DNA from: Apricaphanius iberus
Lineage: Eukaryota; Chordata; Actinopteri; Cyprinodontiformes; Aphaniidae
Length of the DNA: 64,000 bases
Reading direction: 5' to 3'
Assembly: GCA_028564705.1 (NCBI GenBank)
Contig: JAPXFQ010001402.1
Coordinates: forward strand, 372,001-436,000
Shown here: positions 11,161-22,058 of the stretch, piece after piece
Layout: the number at the start of each line of letters is the position of its first letter
How positions within the stretch are numbered: position 1 is the first letter of the stretch
Notes under the pieces: generated by a model
What the model saw: the letters and a program-made list of their open reading frames with translations, nothing else
The model's database searches: none
Told to the model about the DNA's origin: nothing
Program-made: the position numbers and the translations under genes

Positions 11161-12535
11161 TGCAGTTACATGTGTGCCAATTCAGAATGGTATTAAAATA
11201 TAATATACATCTTTGGCAAAAACTGAACAGACCTAAAATTGTAGTGTCATTTTAAGTATATTTTCAGTAATTTTCAATAATAGCAAAACAAGATGACTTT
11301 TTATAGGGTGACCATATTTTGATGTTTATTGGCCACTTCGCTTTTTCAGTGGACACTTTGCCCAGTCCTGAAACACTTTCCCACATTTTAAATCTAAGAA
11401 CACTCTCAGACAGAAACTGGCTTTACCTACATTGCACGCAACTGTAACTGGATGAGTCAGTGGCACTGATTTATCAGTAGTCTGAAGGCAAACAGTACAG
11501 TTCTGACTGCAGCTGGGAAGGACTGCTACACAAGGACTTAGCCACTGGTGATTGTGTTGCTCTTTCAATAGAGTAGAAACAATACAAAAAGAATATCACT
11601 ATACTATATCGCTGGGTTCCCTTTATTCAAAGAGCATTTAGAGAGGGATGAAAATCCACTAAGCTAACAAAAAATGTTTAGTTGGCAACACCACTCTTCA
11701 TTAACCAATTTTGCAAACAGAAAAATGAAATTTAAGACTTTTAAAAATGTCTTACTTTAAAGAGAAGACTCAAGCATTGAGAGGGGCAACTGAACAGGAC
11801 TTTGGAAGAGAGACTTTCCATTGACAAAACAAATTGCATCATTTTATTGTCATGCTGCATTGTGCCACAAGGTCATTTTACGAATCCTACTAGCAACAAT
11901 AATTTAAAAAAAATTTCAGAGCACAGCATTCTCTCTTAATTACATTTTTCTTAGTGTTTCAATACAGAAATGTTTTTATTCAGATATGTAAAGGAAATTA
12001 CGTAGTTCTTTTTTTTAGTTCGCAATATTTTAAAAGAAAATGTTGACAAAAAGTTGTAAATGCCATTTGTCCAAAGAAAGGCAAAGTCCTCAGACTGACC
12101 CCCATCTCTGTTTCAGCTTCAGGCCTGCAGTATTTTTGTTGGAATCGATACTCAACATAATTCCTTCCCCTTCCTTTCTTTTCCCAGTCCTGCTCAACTC
12201 ATTCTGTCATTTTGTTTTCACTGGACTGCCTCCTGGGGGGACAGAGTTCAGATGGCACTCCAAACAGGAAAAATACCACAGCTGACTTCCATTAGAAGAA
12301 AAAAAAACTGGATTCTAAGACAATCCCATATTGTCAGGTAGAATTTCATACACCCTATTCCCAGAAACCCACATGTCTCTCAGCTTATTTTGACTCAATG
12401 CACACACAGACTCACGTTTAAAATCTTCAAGCAAAAATATTTGTTTATTTTAAATGTTTTATTGCTGATGGGCTTATATCCTGTAGGTAAACATTTGGGA
12501 TAATCAATCACATCATTTTTTCAAAAATATATATA
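11161..12535. other. Unannotated AT-rich sequence
   Basis: No gene, RNA or element ends were recognised. The open frames at 11326-11568 (minus) and 12040-12285 (plus) lack motifs. Confidence 0.45.
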
Positions 12536-12539
12536 TTTA

Positions 12540-12815
12540 CAGTGGGCCTAAAGTATTTGGCAGCCAAGTTGCAAGTTGTCCCACTTGAAAAGATAACAGA
12601 GGTCTTTATCACAGGTACACTTCAACTGTGATATACAGAATGTGAATGGAATTCCAGATAGTCTCTGGCAAACTTGAAACAAGCCTGGACATGTGCTAGC
12701 CCAAGCAGAGAGACTGCAGGATTTGGATCCATGGTCCCAACTTTCTTCAGATCATTGAGCAGTTCCCCCCATGTTGTTCTGGGTTGCTTCCTCACCATTC
12801 TCAAGGTCATTTTTA
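12540..12815 (-). pseudogene. Truncated Tc1-like element with transposase N-terminal fragment
   Basis: The left boundary, ACAGTGGGCCTAAAGTATTTG at about 12540, looks like a Tc1/mariner terminal repeat (cagtggg...aaagtattt). On the minus strand a 62-residue frame at 12622-12810 contains VRKQPRTTWGELLNDLKKVG. This matches the second helix-turn-helix of Tc1 transposases, where (V)RK.P.TT..EL.NDLK is typical. It also contains LLGLAHVQACFKFARDYLE, the 'kkAHvqaRLkFA..H' segment. The two are brought together by an internal deletion, and the catalytic part is absent, so this is a dead 5' fragment. Confidence 0.7.
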
Positions 12816-12879
12816 CACCTGCCTCGCCAACCTATACAAATCATTCTCTCCCTCCTTTCTGTCCAAGCTAGCACACAAG

Positions 12880-13700
12880 TCATCATACACGCTTTGTTTG
12901 GTCTTCACCACCTTTATGCGCTGCATCTCCCTGTACTCCTGTCTGTTCTCATCAGTCCCCTCAGTGTCCCACTTCTTAGATAACCTCTTTCTCTGTATAT
13001 GTTCCTGGACTTTGTTGTTCGCCGATCAAGTCGCTATCTACTTTCCTCCATCCAGATGACACACCAAGTACCCTCCTACCTGTCTACCTATTCACATTAG
13101 CTGTAGCTGTTCAGTCATCAAGAAGTACCTCCTTGCCACCGAGAGCCTGTCTCAACTCCTCCCTGAAAACCTCACAACACCATTGTTTTTTTCTCTTTCC
13201 ACCACTTGGTCCTCTGCTCTGTCTTTGTTCGATTCACTTTCCTCACCTTCTGTCTAGCTACACTCTTGCCTATCACTACTTTGCAGTCAGTAATCTCCTT
13301 CAAGTCACACGTTTACATAAGATGTAGTCCACCTGACTGCTCCTACCTCCACTCATGTAAGTCATCTTATGCCCCTCCCTCTTCTGGAAGAAAGTGTCCT
13401 TCTTTGTCCCTATCATGGATACCAAACCTTCCCATCACTTCGTCATCACCTCTGTTCCCTTCACCAACATGTCTGTTAAGTCTGCACTAGTCACCACCCT
13501 CTCAACTCTCGGGAGACACTATCAAAAAATCTATTTCACTCCAGAATTTCGGGTTCTCTTCTAACTCACATCCTACCAGTGGGGAAAAACCTCTAACAAT
13601 ATAATAATTATTCATTCCACTTGAAGCTTCAGACTTGAAGCCTATCTGATACTCGTTACATTTCCTGAATATTCTTGGCAAATTCCTCCTTCAAGATAAC
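12880..13700 (-). pseudogene. RTE-clade LINE endonuclease region, antisense and decayed
   Basis: The plus strand shows many short Ser/Pro/Leu-rich frames that are artefacts of reading the antisense strand. Read on the minus strand, about 13314-13402 gives TFFQKREGHKMTYMSGG then RSSQVDYILCKR. This matches the RTE apurinic-endonuclease domain, where TFF.KRE.H..TY.SG...QVDYIL is characteristic. Flanking minus-strand sequence also fits: the counterpart of '...hpRacLr..LK' near 13130-13190 and the VVGDFN-like region near 13440-13500. Numerous stops and gaps exclude function. It abuts the Tc1 fragment on its left. Confidence 0.72.
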
Positions 13701-14047
13701 TCAAACTCAACACACACTCAACACTTAAAACAGACAGGAAGCAGGAAACAGCGTTGGTCAGGTGCATCATGTCAGGAAATCATACACAAGCACTCAAAGG
13801 CTGTGAGCAAGGTTGATGACAGCTGGTTTTGCACTAAGTGAGTGCAGAGCAGGAGTAGATATAGGCAGTGGCACAGGTGGCAGCAAGTGGTAGTCAGTAG
13901 AAGTGAGAGGGGCAGAGGAAAGCAGCAACAGAAGACCTGGCAGAAACAGTGAAGATTATTACAGAAAGGTTTGACATGCACTTCTGTTGAACCCCACTGG
14001 GTTCATGTCAGCATGAACATTTAACCCTGTTACATGTCAACTCTGGT
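13701..14047. other. Unannotated sequence
   Basis: No element ends or coding motifs were recognised. The minus-strand frame at 13772-13981 is Cys/Leu-rich and lacks any identifiable domain. Confidence 0.4.
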
Positions 14048-14121
14048 CAGCCAGTGACAAAATCACAGCATATTGCTGCCACCACCATGTTTCACTATGG
14101 AGAAGTTGTGTTCAGGGTAAT

Positions 14122-15087
14122 CAGTCCCTCCAGGATTTTGCAATTCACAAATATTAACACAAATTTAGCCAATCCCTGCAAATTCCGCACGTCTTGCAAA
14201 TTTATCCAATTATCACAACTTTACCGCATCCTTTTATAAATTGTGACTCTCACTTTCATTAACTTATATCGGATGGTGTCGCATATGATGTACATTTCCT
14301 GTTTCTTATGTGACAGGGATTGAGAATAAAACATGTTACCTTTGAATTTTAGGCCAGGACGGTCCTATGGGGTACAGTTTCATTCCAGGCATGAAAATCC
14401 CTCACCTGTTAGTGAAAGCTGCTGATTTCAATCCAAAATTGGTCACCTACATGATTTGTGTACGTCCAATGAGGAAAACAATGAGCTATAAGCAGTGACG
14501 CATAGATACATACAACAGCAGTGAGCAGCAGATTTTCAGGAGAATAGTCTTCATGTCACTGAGATAATCTGTAGTTTTACTTGCTTTTTAAGGATTAAAA
14601 CCTGCTTTGATCAACCTCATATATGCTGTAACTTCAGCAGCGGATTAAGGCTCTTTTCAAGATGGCCAATAGTGCAGCTCTTTTGGTCCACCAGAAACCA
14701 AAGTTACACTGTCAAAATCAACAGACTTAATGCCGTGCTGCAACCAAAGTTAGAAAAAATACTTCTAACTCTCACCTGACACAGAGACTCCAATGAGTTT
14801 TTAGAATGATTATGAGCATATATTCCTACATGTAAAGTACGGTTGAGCAGGGGCTTATTCAGGAGGTTAATAAAGAGGGGCTAATAGGGGCCAGGGTGGG
14901 TCTTTGACAGTAGCACCAAAAAAAAAAGCAGAGATGTTCTTAATTAGGGACCCAATCTGAGCTGGGCACATTTTAGAAATTTCATTTGTAAAATTACCTT
15001 TGAAGTCACTTTTTTTTTTTTTTGCTGAAGTTTATGTGAGAATATATTGTAGACTCTTAACTCTGCTAATAATTTTACAAAGTAACT

Positions 15088-15130
<43 letters not shown>

Positions 15131-15296
15131 AAAAAAGATTGCTTTTCATACTATTTAATTGACTGCCAGAAAATAAAAGAACATCACAAATAAAAACATT
15201 GTGATTTGTTACAACTTTTCACAAAAGCTGCTGCAACATCAGACACTTTAGGCTGCAACAATAACCAAAAAGTGCCGCAAAATCCTGGATGGACTG
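14122..15296. mobile_element. Non-autonomous DNA transposon with CAGTCCCTCCAGGATTTTGC inverted ends
   Basis: The left end CAGTCCCTCCAGGATTTTGC (14122-14141) is matched at the right end by the complement (gcaaaatcctggatggactg, 15277-15296) with one mismatch. The sequence GGTAAT directly precedes the left end and directly follows the right end, so it is a likely target-site duplication (6 bp, possibly 7-8 bp). The interior has no transposase, only short frames, poly-T and a TA microsatellite, so it depended on an element elsewhere. The end sequence and duplication size suggest the hAT superfamily, but the superfamily is not certain. Confidence 0.75.
15090..15127. repeat. TA dinucleotide microsatellite
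   Basis: An uninterrupted TA run of about 38 bp lies inside the nested transposon at 14122-15296. Confidence 0.95.
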
Positions 15297-15430
15297 GGTA
15301 ATGTGCAGTGTGAGTTTTTTAGCCATAGAATTTGTAATGTTTGTTAAAATTTCTGTTTTTGTCTCATTTGAATAGAGTACCTTTTCTCACATCTTATGGT
15401 TATGAAAAAGAATATGGTAGGCAAAACTTA

Positions 15431-16566
15431 ATTAAAAAATTTAATAATGAATGGTCTTACAAAAATGTTGCATGCAATTCTACATATTTTTGAAAAGTAT
15501 CTGAATTATCTGCAAGGTGTACATTTTTACAACCTGTTTTCTTGACTCAAATATCTGGAACTGATTTAGTGCTCATTTTATTGTTGAAAAAGCAAAAAGG
15601 AAATCCTTGTTTGGGTTTCTGAGTAAAACGCTGCAGACATCTAAATCTTTCAAGCTCAGGTTGCTTATAGGAACCTCCTAGCTACGTTGAATTCAGTTAA
15701 GATGTAGTAGGGTCCCTCTGTTGAATGACCGCAGCCGTCAAATTCTTACTTTTCAGCCACTGCAGATGTGTGTGTGCTACTTATGCTAGTCTTTGAGTGA
15801 GGGTTTCATTTTACCGCAGAGTTCAGGAAGCCGAGGCAGCAAAGGGGCAAGGGGTGTGAGAGGAGGTTTGTCTGAGACTGTCAAGACTGGCTTATAAAAA
15901 GACCCAAGAGAGACAGGGAGAGGGACTGGGTGAGGGAGGAAAAGGGAAAGAAGGGAGGATGGAGAGACAGGGAAATGGAGGTGAAGGGAGCGAGTGGAGG
16001 AGGACAATAAGGCTTTTGATGCAGCCTTTCTGGGGAGCATATGTGGGTCACAGAATGAATAAAGAGACTTTCACTACCCCCAGACTGATAATTTACACAC
16101 AGAGACACACACAGCAGTGTGATGTGTTGTTTCTGTTCCCTGTTTTTGCCATTTACACACAGGTTTTCACATATCTCTCTTAAACAGACACACACACACA
16201 CATTAAGACAGAGCCACATTGTCTATTTATTTCTTAGACCTTTCCATTTCACTCATTTATGGACATGGCCCCAACGTGCCCTCTCTTTAAACCGCTTGGC
16301 TTACTCATACACATAAAATCTGGCCATGTGTCTTTTTTTTCACACACACACCATCATTCCTGTGCTCACAACCACACACACTTTATGTTGCCTTCTGGCT
16401 CGCATTCCCCTTCTCTTGCACGGCTAGATAGGAAAATGCAGTCACTCATCTCCTTCAGTGATGCTACTTGGTGTTTTTTAAGAGATTCCTATCTCTTGTA
16501 GAAAGACTACAAGATGCACATTCAGCTCACATGGGCACCTCAGCTTTGAGGTTGCATTTACAGGTT
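15431..16566. other. Unannotated sequence with purine-rich and CA-rich tracts
   Basis: A GA-rich stretch at about 15900-16010 and a run of CA repeats near 16090-16200 and 16340-16380 explain the overlapping low-complexity frames on both strands. No gene was recognised. Confidence 0.5.
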
Positions 16567-17005
16567 AACTCTTGCAAATGTATACAGAACCTTTGAACTT
16601 TGAACATTGTGTCACATTACAACTACAAACCTAAATGCTTTGTTTAAAAAAAAAAAGAAAAAAGAATCCCCTGAATTGTAAAACAAAATCTACGTATAAA
16701 TCTGTCTGGTTTATTAAGACTCAGAAGTTTGTTAGAGAACACCAGTGAACAGCATTACAAAAACTGAGGAACACAGCAGAATGGACAATGCTCTGTCTAA
16801 TTCACCATGTGAGGGAAATGACCCCTCATTTTAACTGATAGAGTGGGATTGGAGAGCATTTATCAGGAAGGTAGCCAAGAGGCCTATGGTAACTCTGCAG
16901 GAGCTGAAAAGGTCCACAGCTCAGGTGGGAAAATCCCTTGACAGGACAGCCATTATTTTTGCACCTGAATGGAAAAGGGGCAAGAGGATAACCATTGTTG
17001 AAATT
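16567..17005 (+). pseudogene. Tc1-like transposase N-terminal remnant
   Basis: The plus strand at about 16845-16990 translates as RAFIRKVAKRPMVTLQELKRS, then TAQVGKSLDRTAI. These match the Tc1 helix-turn-helix segment (R.LIR.AAKRP.VTL.EL..STA.VG.S..R.TIS). Upstream, ttagagaacaccagtgaaca and tggtttattaagactcag resemble the untranslated leader of the same fish family. The hook region and the whole DDE domain are missing, and there are internal deletions (the sequence moves from the N-terminal residues near 16790 to the helix-turn-helix without the usual intervening codons). Only a fossil remains. Confidence 0.68.
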
Positions 17006-17754
17006 GATAAGTCTAATTTGCACTTACCAACTTACCATTTCAGGGACACAGCAAGTGTGTAGAAGAAGCTACTCTGCTAAGATTAGACTGAATGCACATT
17101 TTCTTTCCTCCTACATGCAAAATGGTCTAGGCCCTATAGACAGTAACAAAATGGGTTATAAGGGATATAAAGACTGTTAGTTGGTAACATGTCTTCAGTT
17201 GTGCCATGTGAGTTGCTTTGGTCACATCTCAAGGTGTGGATTGCTGGAACTTGCCTAGGAGATGAGTCAAGATGACACTGTAGGTGTTAGAAAGATAAAA
17301 GCTGAACACACCCTCTCTGTTTAGATCTATTTGTTAAGTTTAACAAGGATGGCTTCTTTCAATCCTTTCTGGAGATGTAAGGTCAACACTCAGATCAACT
17401 GAGTGTTGATCTGAGTATTGTTGTTCTGTGTTGGGCCATACTTCTGCGTAGCTGCTGTTGTGGTTTTGCCATTATGGAGGAAAATTAGATAGGCTTTACT
17501 GGAATGCATGTACCACAGCAATGAGCTTGTATTTAATTGTTAAATCCTCAAGATAAAGCAGTCAGGGTCCCCACTGAATTTGGCCTGCTTCTCAGTACGG
17601 TACCTGAATGGTAGAAATCTGAATCTTGCTCGGGGATGTGTGGGGGGCTTGGGGGTTTGCATCGGTAGGTACTGGCCTCAAAAGGCTGTCTTACGTGTTT
17701 TGCTGGGCTGCACTGCTATGATTGTCATGGTACCAAACTTTTCGTGTTGGTTAA
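17006..17754. other. Unannotated sequence
   Basis: No gene or element ends were recognised apart from the short hairpin at 17388-17416. The 66-residue frame at 17580-17780 is Cys- and Gly-rich and unsupported. Confidence 0.4.
17388..17416. repeat. Perfect 12-bp inverted repeat with 5-nt loop
   Basis: ACTCAGATCAAC is followed by TGAGT and then by GTTGATCTGAGT, giving a perfect 12-bp stem. No poly-U tract or gene end adjoins it, so no function is assigned. Confidence 0.85.
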
Positions 17755-17880
17755 TGTCCAGTCTTTTACAGCTTTTATAAAATCAATGTGTATAGCGCTT
17801 TATCTAATCTCTAGAGGATCCCAAAGCGCTTCACACTACATTCAGTCACTCATCCATTCACTTGCATCACTTGCAGCCTG
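17755..17880 (-). repeat. Retroelement 3'-tail fragment
   Basis: The phrase gtatagcgctttatctaatc, then gatcccaaagcgcttcacac and cattcagtcactcatccatt, is the complement of a common fish tail ('gtgtgaagcgctttgggatcc...aaagcgctatata'). It is a short, 5'-truncated insertion, and the parent family is not certain. Confidence 0.55.
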
Positions 17881-18596
17881 CAAAGCTTCTGAGCCTCTGT
17901 GACTCGTATTTTTAATGTTGGTAGAACAGAAAATGTAAAAGTAATTATTTGGGTGTACTAAAGAGGTGTCCCTCTATAGTATGGAGGGACACATTTTTAG
18001 TCTCATGTTGCCACTGAAGGATCGCTCGATTTTCATCAAGACTAATGCAGATCTTCTGTACAGCTGTAATCCGCTACACCAGCTCTGCAGTCATAAGAAC
18101 CAATACAAGAATAAATCGCAAAGGAAAAATAAAGCCCAAACTTGAATCTAAATGCAAAAATCAATTCTGTTTCATAATGATTCACTGACCAAAGTGTAAT
18201 TGGGATGAGATCTTCCATTGTACATTTGGATTAATATTCTGAGAGCTCCAGAGGAAATCAGCATTTCATTTCTGATGCTGTTAGACTTTCTCACTCAGTC
18301 CTACTAATGTTCTGTTTTCCAAGGTACTGCTTTTTTATAGTTTTCATTTTTTCCCCTGCAAGTTGTGTTTCTGCAGCTCTTTTCATTGTTAACTTATTAT
18401 CCCATTTGCTTTCTAGGGCACAGTCACATGTGACTGACAGTTTGCTGCCCCCCCACCATCCCACATCCTCTCATCTTTATTTTATTTCTGTCTCCGTGTA
18501 GCCCTCGGGATTGTAAACAAATCTTATCCTAAACCAATATGTTCACATCCTGAAGCATACGATTGCTGCAGAATCATAACATCATACACCTTTGTA

Positions 18597-18740
18597 TAGT
18601 ATACATAATCTGAAATGTATATCAGTTTTTTTATACGAGTAACACAGAACAATAAAAAGTCAAACAGAGGGTCATCCAATGGGGAAGAAAATTTTCTAAT
18701 GTGCAAAATTGGATGTAGAAGGGTATAAAAGACAAAACAT
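18597..18740. repeat. Direct repeat, copy 1 of 2
   Basis: This 144-bp stretch, starting tagtatacataatctgaaat, recurs almost identically at 19897-20038. The differences are a 2-bp indel (aacacagaac versus aacagaac) and one substitution (ggatgtag versus gggtgtag). The offset between copies is exactly 1300 bp at the left edge. It contains no coding sequence or recognised element. Confidence 0.93.
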
Positions 18741-19896
18741 CTATAGAAGCTCCCTAGGTAAAGTCGAAAAATATTCCAATAAGCTGCTTTATGTTAGCTT
18801 TTCAAATTTCACAAACTTCTAGTTTATTATTTTTGTTAGCTAGTACGGAAAATCAATTCTTCTTGTTTTGACATGAATTTGTGTTTTTATAGATAACTAT
18901 GGACCAAAGATGGACTTGAGTCCTGGACTCAACATTCACTTTTAAGTGACATAACTTGACTCGAGCAGCACACAGATGACTTGCACTTGGACTTGCAAAG
19001 TTAGGACTTGGACACTGACATGTGAAATTGCCATTGTTAGATTTAGCATTTAGCAGATTCTAATATTAGGTTCTTATATTAGGTCAGATTACAGGATGAA
19101 ATTAATAACCAAAACTTCTCAAAGCCTTTGTAAGTCTGTGAGTGACACTTCAAATATTGTACCGTTTTCAGATGTATTTTAAGTATACTAAAAGTATATA
19201 ACATATATATTAGTAAGTAGGGCTGGATGATAATTAAATAGCAGTATATATATCGATCGATAGACGTGTGGTGCGATAGAAAAAATAGGGGTCGATAAAA
19301 AAGGTTGATAGAAAAAAAGAAGTTTCCTGTCATTTTTTCATTATAGCCTATCAGGTAGCTTAATACAACAACCATTAGGCTACTTACTCCAAAAAACAAA
19401 TCATTAACGCTGAACCACGCAGCTCTGTCAGCCACCCTTCTCTCCTTTCAAACCACAAAAAAGATGACATTTGAGCTGAAACAGAATTTTTTAATAGTCC
19501 CCAAGCGAACCATTGTCGTAACTCTGCTGCAGTCAGATGTCCCAGCAAGGGAGCAGCGGAGGAAGTTGTTCTGGATAAATGTTAGTGGCTAAGGTAAAGG
19601 TTGTGCCCCGTTTTGAACCGATCCTCGATGCACCAAAACACTAAACTTAGTTATAATAGACAAAATATAATACTATGATCAGCTATCTTAAGCAGGACTC
19701 CCCTCTTCCAGCTCGCTACACTGCGAGTCTGTTACAGAGAGACACAGGAAATGTACCCAGGTTGCGCTGCAACATCTGTGGCTCGTGCTGCTAACAACAC
19801 CTGTGGCTTTTAAAATGTCCCCTCGGTTCTGCTCACGGTCCTCAGAAGCGAAAAAACGCTTTAAAAAACACACCAGGGTTGGATAGACAAGACAGC
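18741..19896. other. Sequence between the two direct repeats, with a possible hAT-type end
   Basis: At about 19220 the phrase agggctggatgataattaaa, followed by tatatcgatcgatagacgtg and a gatagaaaaaa tract, resembles the left end of a fish hAT-type non-autonomous element (tagggctgg.cgata...). The matching right end was not identified. At 18900-19020 there is a run of gacttg-like degenerate repeats. No gene was seen. Confidence 0.4.
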
Positions 19897-20038
19897 TAGT
19901 ATACATAATCTGAAATGTATATCAGTTTTTTTATACGAGTAACAGAACAATAAAAAGTCAAACAGAGGGTCATCCAATGGGGAAGAAAATTTTCTAATGT
20001 GCAAAATTGGGTGTAGAAGGGTATAAAAGACAAAACAT
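19897..20038. repeat. Direct repeat, copy 2 of 2
   Basis: Near-identical copy of 18597-18740. Its right edge (20038) coincides, within a few bases, with the start of the RLE-retrotransposon remnant. Confidence 0.93.
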
Positions 20039-20044
20039 ATGAAT

Positions 20045-21386
20045 AACTGGGCTGCAGTGTTCTGGGCTCTGTCTACACTGATGCAGTTTTAATGGCTGTG
20101 CCCTGGTTCTGACCCTTAATTCTGAAGTCCCTCAGTAGTTTTGTGGTGGATGTTCCCACTAACCCAACTTCCACCGGGCGGCATACCGCAGAGGCTTCTG
20201 CTCATATGCCTCCGCTATGGAATCCTCCCAGGGTACGGTAAGTTCGATTATGTATACTTTCTTTATGGAGGGGGAGCAGAGCACCAAGTCAGGTTTTAAA
20301 GTGGTGGTGGCAATTTCTGAGGGGAACACCAGCTTTTTATCAATGTTTGCCAGCATCTTCCAGTGCAGCAAGGCTCTTCAGAACTTGGTTGTGGCGCCAA
20401 GTGTAACGTCCTTGGGTTAGGCTGGTTTTACACCCGATGAGTATGTGCCGGAGGGAGGCTGGCCTGGAGCACAGGACACACCAATGATCTTCACCAACCA
20501 CTGATGGAGATTAGTTGGTGTTGGCAGATGACCGCTTATGCTGAGCCTGGTTCTGCTGGAGGTTTCGTCCTATTAAAAGGGAGTTTTTCCTCTCCACTCT
20601 CGCTTCATGCTTGCTCAGTGTGAGGGATTGCTGAGAAGTCACGACGCAATCTTCTGTGGTTCTCTAATTCCTAAATTAAACATAGTATTATAATAATTCT
20701 TCCTGTAAAGTGCCTTGAGATGACATCTGCTGTGAAATAGCGCTATATAAATAAACTGAATTGAATTGGGAGGACGTCATATGAGGCTCTGACGGTGAAT
20801 CTCAAGTTTCTTGCTTCCATTGCCCATATATCCCTCCAGCTCAACCTCCTCCTTTCGACACTTTCCCACCATGTCCAAAGTCCCTGTTTGCCAAGGGCGA
20901 CTGCCTTGGCCCTTCTTGCCATTTCTTCCTGACGCTGCACTTCCTCCACCACCATCTTCCTCCGTGCTGGAGCAGTAGCGTTTCTCCAGTCTGGGCGGCT
21001 AGTTGTTAGAGGAAGACCTCCCCTTCCTAGCTGAATGTTCCCCACAATATCAGCATGTCTAAGAGCGGCTATTGCCTCCTCTATTGCTTTTGCTGGTCTC
21101 CACTTGCGGCCAGTGACCAAGGACGGTGCAATTTCCCGGATCTTTGGATTTGTTCAACATCATCTGCAGCCATGTTTTGGCACAGTTGAATTCATCTGTA
21201 AGACTGGTGAGTGGCAGCTTGAGGATGCCATCTCCGTAGAGGCTTATGGTGGTGAGGCACCGTGGAACTCCAAGCCATTTCTTGATGTAGGCTGTGACTC
21301 TTCTCTCCAGATTGTCTACTTTCATGATGGGCCCATAGACTGTCAGGGGCCACAGCACACGGGGTAGTAAACCAAACTGGAAGCAC
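20045..21386 (-). pseudogene. RLE-class non-LTR retrotransposon ORF, C-terminal part with restriction-like endonuclease
   Basis: Read on the minus strand from 21386 down, the protein runs CFQFGLLPRVLWPLTVY, RRVTAYIKKWLGVPRCLTT, ALRHADIVGNIQLGRGGL, then ARNLRFTVRASYDVLP at 20768. After a 240-bp insertion it resumes with PTNLHQW, a CX2C...H...C knuckle (CAPGQ/CPLCS frames near 20460), YTWRHNQVL near 20410, and TLKPDLVLCSPSIKKVYI with IELTVPWED at 20215-20300. KPD-X14-E with the upstream RHN is the signature of the PD-(D/E)XK endonuclease of R2/R4/NeSL-type retrotransposons, which nicks the target for reverse transcription. One frameshift lies near 20370. The remnant continues past 20159 as VGTSTTKLLRDFRIKGQ. 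The clade is not resolved. Confidence 0.8.
20526..20767 (+). mobile_element. L2-family LINE 3'-end insertion nested in the RLE element
   Basis: This holds the standard L2 3' end: ggttctgctggaggtttcgt, gggagtttttcctctccact, gcttgctcagtgtgagggat, then gtgccttgagatgacatctg and a taaataaactgaattgaatt tail. It splits the RLE protein between SYDVLP and PTNLHQW, so it arrived after that element. Only about 240 bp were copied, a typical 5' truncation. The same 3' end recurs at several other places in the window. Confidence 0.85.
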
Positions 21387-21802
21387 CAGGGGTCTAATTA
21401 ATAAACGTTGCATACGCACAAAACGGGGCCTGAAACTGGCGTACGCCACTTTCAAAGCAAAAGTTGTGATTTATAAAAAACAGACTTGACGGGAAAATGT
21501 GCGCACCTGTACGCCAACTCTGACCCGTGCGTACGGACATTTTGGAGACGAGGGAATCGACGACGCAGTTAGTGAGGTGGTGAACTGCAGCCAGACTAAA
21601 TATTACTCTCACGCATATCATTTCACCTCACACCAAACATTAATTATGGATTCATGTTATTATAAACATCCAAACAAGCAATGATATCTATATTGTAGCT
21701 TAGCAGTGAGCTATAGCTCTTCTAAAAACATTTTTCAATATTAAAATAGATACATAAAATGTATCTTAAAACCTTAAACTCAGATAAAAGGGCCGGGACC
21801 GT

Positions 21803-22058
21803 GTGCCAATTAATAAGTTGAATCATCTGCCGTCCCTGACCGCAATAATGCCTGCAGTTTTGGATGGGATCATTAAGATGAGCAGGCGATACATCACGTT
21901 TCTATATACTGTGGGGGAGCAGGCCGAAATTAAGATGCAATTTGCAGCAATGTCCGGGTTCCCAAACATAATCTGCGCAATTGACTGCACCCATATTACT
22001 ATAAGGGCCCCGTCCGAGGAAATTTTAGATTCACTCCTGGCGTACCCCCTCCCCAGCA
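21803..22058 (+). pseudogene. Harbinger transposase (HARBI1-like DDE) fragment
   Basis: The plus-strand frame contains YITFLYTVGEQAEIKMQFAA, then GFPNIICAIDCTHITIRAPSEE. FP.I.GAIDGTHI.I.APSE is the hallmark around the first catalytic Asp of Harbinger transposases. The usual Gly after Asp is replaced by Cys here. Homology stops soon after RAPSEE. The following residues are Pro- and Arg-rich and out of register, so the rest of the DDE domain is deleted or shifted. The open frame continues to 22135, but that tail is not credible transposase. Location inside matching Harbinger ends supports the call. Confidence 0.8.

Larger units (their letters stand above)
14048..15430 (-). mobile_element. Tc1-like remnant split by a nested inverted-repeat element
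   Basis: The left piece (about 14048-14121: tattgctgccaccaccatgt, then ttcactatggagaagttgtg) and the right piece (about 15297-15430: gtgcagtgtgagttttttag, then ttttgtctcatttgaataga) join into the antisense of a typical Tc1-like transposase middle region. In fish the familiar order is 'ctgccaccaccatgcttcac...ggtgttcagggtgatgtgcagtg...tttggtctcatctgaccagag'. The join falls exactly at the ends of the nested element at 14122-15296. The transposase itself is too eroded to translate. Confidence 0.62.

Noticed and set aside
12771..13490. Several overlapping Ser/Leu-rich frames on the plus strand
   Set aside because: Antisense reading of an RTE endonuclease fragment encoded on the minus strand.
15786..16316. 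Overlapping frames with Leu/Ser/Pro and VCVCV repeats on both strands
   Set aside because: Low-complexity purine and CA tracts; no coding signature.
18597..20038. LTR retrotransposon interpretation of the direct repeats
   Set aside because: The repeats lack TG/CA ends, a primer-binding site and a polypurine tract, and the 1.16-kb interior has no gag or pol sequence.
20217..21367. Plus-strand frames across the RLE retrotransposon
   Set aside because: Antisense of the minus-strand endonuclease region, which carries the conserved motifs.
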